From Roseateles amylovorans (GTDB lineage: Bacteria > Pseudomonadota > Gammaproteobacteria > Burkholderiales > Burkholderiaceae_C): a DNA stretch of 64,000 nt. Location of the stretch: NCBI RefSeq assembly GCF_025398155.2, contig NZ_CP104562.2:4960001-5024000 (forward strand), read 5' to 3'. Of the stretch, positions 1-9,000 are shown one piece after another. The notes below the pieces were generated by a model. That model worked only from the letters and a program-made list of their open reading frames with translations, did not search any database and had not been told where the DNA came from. A program made the position numbers and the translations under genes. The first letter of the stretch is position 1; each line of letters starts with the position of its first letter.

Positions 1-3000
1 CGAGGTGCTGGCCTGCTGACTCGTGCTCTTGCTGCTGCCCACCGACACATTGAAGCGAATGCTCTGCTTCTGGGCCTCGCTGCTGAGCTGCTCGAAGTTG
101 GCGATCTCCTTCTGGGCCTGCATGGCCTTGGAGATCGCCGTCGCGGCCGCCAGCGCCTTCATCCGGTCGTCTTCGGTCTGAGTGACATGCTCACCCGCCT
201 TCACCGCTTCCATCGCGGTGGACACGCCGGGAATGCTCAGCGAGACCGTCACCCCGCTCTGCTTGAACTTCGTCTGCGTGTCCTGCGCCTGCTGGTTGCG
301 CGATTCCAGGACATCAATACTCTTGCCCTGGATGCTCACATCCCCGCCCGGCGCAGCGATGTCCGAGCCCACCTGCCGGTAGGCATTGCCCGCGACGATG
401 GACACATCTCCGCCCACGCTGGCCACGGTCGAGCCTGAGTTCGTCTCCTGCGTCGTCTTGGTCGTCTGCGCCAGCGACTGCTTGCCGATGCTGAAACCAA
501 TGCCGCCGCCGCTCATCAAGCCGGACTTCACCGTCTTCTTGAACTGCTCGGTCTCCAGTGTGTTGGTCGCCCCTTCGATGCTGATGTCCCGCCCCGCCTG
601 CAGCGCAGTGCCCGTATCCGACACCACATTGGCCGCCACTAGCTTGAGGTCCTGCCCCGCCAGCACATCCACCGTATCGCCAGACACCGTGGTGCCGATG
701 GCGGTGGTCTCATCCGACTTGTTGTAGGTCGTGGTCGTCTTCTTCTTGACGACGCTCTTCTTGGTCTTCTGGGTCATCTGTTCGATGACCTGGTTGGCCT
801 CGCCCGCCAGCAGCGACACATCGCGGCCGGCGGCCAGCGTCACGCCGGCATCGCTGCTCTTGAGCGCCGCAGCGGTGGCCGTGAGGTCCTGACCGGCTTT
901 GAGCACGACCACGCCCTCGCCCTGCACCGTGGTGCCGACGTCCTGCGTCAGGCTCTCCTTCTTGAAGTTGGTGGCGTTCTTGATCTCGTCACGCGAGCTG
1001 GCAATCTGCACCGTGCTCAGCGTCAGGTCACGCCCGGCCTGGATGACCACCCCGCCGTCCGTCCCCTTCCCGTCTTGCCCTTGCGTGATCTGCGTCGCCT
1101 GCAGCGACACATCCCGCCCGGCCTGCGCCACCATCACGCCACCGGCACTCAAGGTGGCCACCTGATCCAGGATGGTCGCCTTGGTCGTCACATTGCCGCG
1201 CTGCAGCGTGCCGCTGGCGGTGCTGCTCTCCATGACGATGTCCCGTCCAGCGGTCAGGCTCATGTCGCCGGTCGATGCCAGCGTGCCGCCCAGGTTGCGC
1301 AGATCCTCCCGAGCGCTCAGCGCCAGGCTGGTGCCCCGCACATCGCCCGCATTGGCGATGTTCTGGGCCGTGATGGCCACATCCCCGCCGCGTACCGAGC
1401 CGGTGTTGTTGAAGTCCCCGCTCAGCGCCATCTCCACCCGATTGCCGGCGATGAGCGCCCCGCTGGGCAGCAGGTCCCCGTCACGCGGCACCAGATAGAC
1501 CTGCGGCACCAGCACACGTTGCGTCGTGCCGTCGGCCAGCGTCACCGTCTGCTCCACCAGCCAGACGAGGTCGGTGGTGAGCTGCGTCATCTGCTCAGCC
1601 GTCAGCGCGATGCCGGGGCGCAGTTCATGCGCCTTGGCAAAGCTCGCGCCGTTGCTGAGCAGCGCGCGGTACATCGCCTCGTCGTCGGCATAGCCTTCCA
1701 GGAAGGTGGTGCCGGTGAGCTGACCGATCTGCTCGCGCACCAGGCGCTGCTCGTAGAAGCCGTCGCCCAGGCGCTTCTGCGTGGTCGCCGGATCCACGGC
1801 AAGCTGCTGCAGCAGGTAGTCGCTCGAGAGCCAGTCGCGGTAGTTGGCAAAGCGAGGATCGGTTTCGATCAGGTAGCGCGAGGTGGGTTCGGTGTGCAGC
1901 TTGAACAGGCTGTTCGTGGGCAGCGTGAGGTTGGCCCCCACGCTGTGTGCCAGGGGCTTGCCGTTGAACGTGGCATTGGCGCTGTTGAGCGTCACCAGCC
2001 GGCCCGTGCCGGGCCGGTCCTGTGCCGTCGTTGCGCCGCCGGTGCTGACCGCTTGCGCCACAGCCGCCGCCTTGGCGCGACCGTCCGCATCCGCCCCCAC
2101 CACTGCGGCGGAGGCCTCACGCAGCATCGCGATGAGGCCGGCACGGCCGGACTGCTGTGAGGCCGATGCGCTCACGCCGCCTTGGCCGGCCTGTGCCGCG
2201 TTGACCGCTTGCGCCGACGCTTCACTCCCTGCGCGCCACGCGGTGTTGACCGATGTGTTGGCAGGCGCCCCATTCGCCGCGTTGACCTGGCTGAGCATCC
2301 GGGTGACGAGCCCACTCAAGCCGCTGCCACCGCTGGCGTTGGCCGCGCTGCCGCCCTGTGCTTGCTGAGACGACGCGCCTCCGCCGGTACTGACGGTTCC
2401 TGCAGCCGATCGCACCGAGGGCTTCACGCCCGCGGGGGCGTAAGCCGTGGCAGTCGTGGGCAGGGTGAGCGCCAGTTGGCGCTGCGTGCCGGTCGACGAG
2501 TCCCAGGCGCTGACGTAGTGCGTCACGTTGTTGACCGCCGCGCCAGTGATGGCCACGCCGTCAGAGCCCACCACCACGCTCATGTCGTTCGTGATGGTGC
2601 TGCCGGTGACGCTCAACCGACCGCCCACCATGATCCGACCCGCTGCGCTTTGGGTCACCTCGGTGCGGTCGCCGGTGGCGCCGAGGTTATCGATCAGCCG
2701 ATGCGTGGGATGGGAATCGAAGTAATCGCTGAGCGCCTGGTCGGGCGACCGGCCCTTCAGGTCCACCACCGCGATGTGGTCCTCAAAGGCCTGGTTCTCG
2801 ATGGAATAGGTGAAGCGGAGCTTGCCGTCCCCAGTGGCGGCCGTCCACATCAGATACGGATTCAGGTTCTGAATCGTCCCCGATGTCATCGACAAATCAC
2901 CCCGCGCCTCGATTGTCGCGCCGCTGTTGAGCACGCTGCCGGCGTGGATCAGCATGTCGCCGCCGCTGCTGATGAAAGACTTGCTGGCCAGGTTGCCCAG

Positions 3001-6000
3001 GCCGGTGCCCTCGCCGGTGCTCAGCCCGTCGTAGACCGTGCGGTTGATCAGGCCGTTGCGGGTGCTGATCTCCAGCCACTGGCTCGACTCGATGGTCGCG
3101 TTCTCGTTGAGCAGGCTGTCGGCCACCAGCCGCATGCCGCCGTCTGCGTACATCAGCGCGCCGTTGCGGTTGATGAGGTCGCGGCTCAGTTGCACGTCCA
3201 GGGTGTTGCGCGCCGCGATCACTGCGGCAGCGCCCCCCTCCTTGTCGTTCACCAACTGGCCCGCCGTCAGGACGATGTCCCCACCGTAGATCCGACCGCT
3301 GCCCAGGTTGAGCAGGCGGTCAGCGGTCAGGCCGACGGCGTCCCCGTCGATGAGACCGCGGTTGGTCAGCGTGCCGCTGGCGTTGAGCAGCGTCACCGTG
3401 CCGCTGAGCTCGCCGCTGGCCTGGTTGTCGATGCTCGATGCCCCGATGGACAGCGTGCCGCCGCTGCGCAGCGTGCCCTGGTTGGTGAAGGCGCCGGAGA
3501 CCGTCAGCACCGTGTTGCCAGAGGACTGCAGCTGGCTGCCGGCGCCGTAGGTGAAGTCACCCGCCAGCGTCAGACTCAGGCTGCCGCCGCTGCTGATCTG
3601 GCCCGCCACGCCGCCGGTGAGTTCACGCACGCCGACGCCCATCGCCGCACCCGACCAGATGCGGCCCGAGGCGTTGTTCAGGGCCAGCGCAGACGCCGAG
3701 GCGGCGCCCCCGTCGCCGATGGTCTGCCGGCCCACCGCACCCAGCTGCCCGTTGGCGTTGTCCAGCGACTGACCCACCGTCAATGCCAGATCGCCGCTGG
3801 CCAGCACTTGGCCCGCGCGGTTGTCCAACTGCGTCGCGATGAGGCTGACATTGCCGCCCTGCAACCCTTGCCCGGTGCCCGAGGTGTTGTTGTTGTCGAT
3901 GCGGCTACCGCCTCGCAGCGTCAGCGTCTGGCCGCCGTAGATCAGACCGCGCTGGTTGAGGACCTGCTGAGCGGTGGCATCGAGCGTCTGCGCCCCGATG
4001 AGTCGACCGCCTTCGTTGTCCAGCGTCCCGGCCACCTTGGCGGTGAGCGCCGTGCCGGCGGACAGCTCCGCCCGGTTGGTGAGCTGGCTCGCGTCGATCT
4101 GTGCGCTGCCGGCCGCACTGATGCCCGCTTCATTGACCAACGCGCCGGCATTGAGCGTCAGATTGCCCTGCGCGTGGATCCCCGTGGGCGTACCCGCTAC
4201 TGTACCGGTTGCGGACCGTGCATTGCTCAACGTCCCGCCCTGCGTGCGCAGCGTCAGATCGCCAAGCGACTGCACCAGCCCGCCCGCGTTGTCAAAAGCC
4301 CCGCTCACCGAGCTTAGCGACTGGCTGGCCAGCATCTGGCCGTCCCGGTTGTTGAGCGCCAGGCCTCGGGTGTCCACCGTCAGCACCGTGCCGGAAAGCT
4401 CGCCCTGCTGATTGGTCACCCCCGACCCGATCACCGACAGCGCCTGCGCCGCCTGCACCCGCCCTTGTGTGTTGTCGATGGCCCCGCCGCTGCGCAGCGT
4501 CACCGCGCCTTGCAGGCTGCCGATGCGGCCGAGCTGGTTGCCGACGGCGCTGGCATCGATGGTCAGGGCGCGCTGCGACACCAGGCTGCCGCTGCCGTTG
4601 AGCAGCTCCGCCGTGCTTTGCACCGTGAGCGCCCCATCCGCACCGGCCCAGCCGCTGCGGTTGTCGATGCGCCCGGCGGTCAGCGCCAGATCGCCACCGG
4701 CACGGAGCTTGCCGCCCTGGTTGTCCAGCGTGCCGTCCACTCGCAGCGTGGCCGCGCCATCGCCTTGCAGCAGGCCGTTGGAGGCATTGATCAGACTGCC
4801 GCTGTGCACCTCCAGCGTGCCCGCACTGGCGACCGTGCCGGCGCTGTTGTTAAGCTGGCCGGTGACGTCGATCGTCGTGGTGCCGGTGCTCAGCAACTGG
4901 GCGCCTTGATGGTTGAGCGACGACGCTGTCAGCGTCACCCCGCTGGCCTGCGTCTGGGCCTGGCTCAGGTCGACTGCGCCCATGGCCCGCAGCGTCAACT
5001 GTCCGTTGGTCAGCACCTGGCCCGCGTGGCCTTGCAGCGTGCCGACGCGCAGCGTGGTGGTGCCCGCAGCGGCTTGAGCGAGGCGACCCAGCGTGTTGTC
5101 CAGAACCTGGGCGTCCAAGCTCAGCGTGGCACCGGTGGCCTGGATCTGGCCCGACCGGTTGTTGAGCGTGCCGCCGACCACGGCCGTGAAGGATCCCGTC
5201 GATCCGGTTTGCGCCACCTCACCGCCGACGTTGCGCCAATCCTGCGCGCGAATGTCGATGTTCGATCCGCTGAGTTGAGCGCCATCGGTGACCAGGACGC
5301 CCTGCGCGCTGGTCAGCGACAACGCACCGGCGCTGGCCAGCACGGCGCGGTCCAGCTGAAGAGGGCCACTCGATGCGGTCAAAGTGGCTTGCGCAGCTTG
5401 GAGGCGGCTGTCCTGCAGTAGCAGCGAGGCACCCGAGAGCGTCATCGTGCCCGCAGCGAGCATCGAGCCGCTGTTCTGCAGCGCTTGCTGCGCTCGCACT
5501 GTCAGGTCTCCGCTGGCCGCCAGCGTGTTGTCGGGCTTCAGGCCGGCCACCAACGTGCCGGTGCCGGACAGCGCCCCCACATCCACGGTCAGCGCGCCCT
5601 GCGCCGCCAGTGTGCCGGTGTGCTGCAAGGTGCCGCCCACCTGCACCGAGCCAATGCCCTGCGTGTAGATCAGGCCGCTGTTCTGCGCGTTGCCGGTGAC
5701 AGTCAATCCCAGCGCGCCGACCGATTGCAGCGTACCGGCGTTGGCCAACTCGCCGCTGGTGAGGGTCAGCGCCCCCTGCGCTGACACCAGCCCCTGCCCG
5801 CCGTTGCTGAAGGTCGTTGTTGTGAGCTCGATGGCCCGCGCGCCGATCTGCCCGTCTCGGTTATCCAGCGCGCCGGCTTGCAGATGCAGATCCGCACTGC
5901 TGTGCAGGACGCCGCCGGTGTTGTCTGCACTGCCGGTGATCTGTAGGCGGGCATCGGCAACGCTGATGAGCTGGCCGGCTTGATGCTGCAAGCTGCCGGC

Positions 6001-9000
6001 GTTGAGCGTCACCGTGGCCGCCTGGGTCTTGGAGCCGTTGAGCAACGCGTTGCCGACCACATCGAGAGCGAGCGCACCCGCGCTCAGCACCTGACCTTGT
6101 GCGCCGCTGAGATCGCCCACCTCCACGTGCAAGGCGCCGCTGCCCGCGTGGGTCAGGTTGCCGCGCGTGTTGACCAGCTCGGTCGCCCGCAGCGTCAAGT
6201 CCTGCGCGTTGGCGGCAATGACGCCGTCGGTGTTGTCGATGCGACCCTGCACCGTCGCGCTCAGGCTGCCTGTCGCGGAGGTCTGCGCCAGTTGGCCGCC
6301 GATGTGGGTCCAGTCGGTCGCGCGAAGCTGCACCGTGCTGGCGCTGAGCGTGGCCCCGCTGGTGATCAGCGCGCCCGCGCTGTCCAGCGTCAGGACGCCT
6401 GCAGTGACCACCTGCGCTCGGTCCAGGCGCAGCTCGCTGGTCTGAGCGCTCTGCGAGTTCTGAGCGCCTAGAGCGTTTCGGGCGATCAAATCAATCTGCT
6501 GCGCCAGCACCCGGCTGTCCTGCAATTGCAGCGAGCCCGCCGTGGCGCTCAGGCGACCGGCCGCCGCCAACTGCCCGCTGTGTTGCAGCGAGTCGGTGAC
6601 GCGCAGCGTCAGGTCCCCGGTGCTGGCCCAGGTGTTGTCGGACTTCAACCCCGCAGCGATGAGCCCGCTGCTGGCAATGCGGTCCGCCTGGACCTCCACC
6701 GCGCCCAGCGCAGCGAGCGTGCCGGTGTGGGTCAGCGTGGTACCGGCATGCACCGACAACGGACCTTGGGCATAGACCTGACCGCTGTTGGTGACGGGGC
6801 CTGTGGCGTTGAGCGTCATCGCCGCGCCAGCCTGCAGCGAGCCAGCGTTGGCGAGCTGTGTGACATCAACGCTCAGCCCTTGCCGAGCCGCGATGAGGCC
6901 CTGGGCGCCGTTACTCACCGAACCGCCGGTCAATCGGATGGCCGTTCCGTCGATCTGCCCGTTGCCGTTCTCCAGCACCGCCGCCTGCACCTGCACGTCG
7001 CCACCGCTTTGCAGCAGTCCACCGACGTTGTTGACGGCATTGGCGACCGAGACCTCCAGCCCGAACACGCCGATCATCTCGCCGCCCTGGTGGTTGAGGC
7101 TGCCCGACGTCACCGAGACACGCTGGCCTTGCGTCTTCGCTTGCGACAAGTCCGCCGCACCGGTCACTGTCAGCGTCAGCGCGCCGTTGGTGAGCAGCGA
7201 GCCGCTGGCGCCATTGAGCGTGGTCGCATCCACCGCAAGGTGACCTGTGCCCGCATGCACGATGGCGCCCTGCGCGTTGTCGAGCGTCTGCGCCCGCACG
7301 GCCGCGTCGGTCGCGTTGGCGTGAATCTGCCCGGTGGCGTTGTCCAGTAGGCCTGCCACCTGGATGTCCAAGCGTCCGGCGGCTGACGTCTGGGCGATCT
7401 CGCCACCCGTGTTGCGCCAGTCGGTGGCGGTGATGGTCACGTCGCTGCCGCTGAGCTTGGCGCCTTCGGTGTGGAGCGTGCTCTGGCTGGACAGCGCCAA
7501 CAACCCGGCCGTGGCGATGGTCGTTCGGCTCAACTGAAGCTCGCCCGTACGCGCGCCGATCGTGAGTTGCGCGGCCTGCAACTGGCTGCTGCGCAAGTCC
7601 ACCGTCTCGCCGTCCAGGGTGAGGCGGCCGCCCGCCAGCGCCGCGCCGCTGTGCTGCAGCGCTTGCGTGGCATGCAGCGTCAGATCGCCTTGTGCGCCGA
7701 TCGTGTTGTCCGCGAGCAGGCCGGCGGCGAAGGTGCCGCTGCTGTCGATGCGTGTGGCGTCCACCGAAAGCGCGCCCTGCGCTGCCATAGTGCCGCTGTG
7801 GCGGAGCGTCCCGGCCTGCATTTGCAACTGGGCTGGGGCTGATGAGTCCTGTGCCTGACCTTGCGCTTGGGCCTGACCCTGCTGCTGACCCTGTGCCCGC
7901 ATCAGCCCGCTGTTGTCCAACACCCCGGTGGTGCGCACCAGCAGATCGCCGTTGGCCTGGATGCTGCCGGCGTTGGTGAGCTGCACGCCGTCCAGGCGCA
8001 GCGTGCCGGCGGTAGCAGCGATCACGCCGTCGCCCGCGTTGTCCAGCGTCGTCGCCTGGATCTGCATGGATCGTGCAGTCACCTGGCCGTCGCGGTTGAA
8101 CAGCGACTGGGCGTTCAGATCGAGCAGCCCGCCGGCGCTGAGCAGCCCGTCCTGGTTCTGCAACTGGCCCGTCTGCACCCGCATCGCGGCGCCGCTGGTG
8201 GAGAGCACCCCACCGGTGTTGTCCAGCGATTGCGCGTTGATCGACGCCTCGCGGCTGTTGGTCTGGATCACACCGCTACGGTTGTCTAACTGGCCTGCCA
8301 GCGCCACCGTCCACGCGCCGTCACCGCTCACCGCCACCATGCCGCCCGCATTGCGCCAGTCCGTCGCCTGCAGCGACAACGACCCGCTACGCAGCGTCGC
8401 GCCCTCGGTGATGAGGAATTGCGTGGACTGCAATGTCACGCCATGCCCGACCGAGAGGCGGCTGCGGCTGAGGTCCAACTGCTGAGCGCTGAGCGCAGCG
8501 TCGGCCGCCAGCACTTGGCCTTGCAGCGAGGTCTGCACCGATGAGACCGTCAGCGTGCCGCGCTCCGCAATGCGACCGTCCGCGAGCAGACCGGCTGCCA
8601 TCGTGGAGGTCGCCGAAGCCGTCAGTGCGCGGCCAGAGTGAGCCGACGCATCAACTTGCGATCCGAAGAGACCGGTGATGGACAGATCAGTCCCCGCCGT
8701 CACGCGCAGCGAGGTGCCTGCATAAACCGATCCACCAAGGCTGGCAGAGTCTGCCGTCGCAAGCGTCGCCGATGTTCCTGCACGCAGCACACCCTGGCTG
8801 TTGACCGTCCGCGCATCGATCGTGAGATCCCGCGCGGCCACGACGCTCGATGCGCCACCCGCGCCCTTCCCTTCGCTGTCTTGAACCAGCCCGCCTTGCA
8901 GCCTCAACTGCACATCCTGCCCGCTGACGAGCCCGCCCTGCTCCTGACTCAGCGAGGCCGCTTGAATCGACACCGCATCCCGCGCCGCGATGATCCCCGC

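Noticed and set aside
2182..4317. A 711-codon open frame on the plus strand inside the haemagglutinin gene
   Set aside because: It is antisense to the supported TpsA1 frame, and its composition (His/Gln/Arg/Ala-rich, repeating) follows from GC-rich codon shadowing. No family motif.
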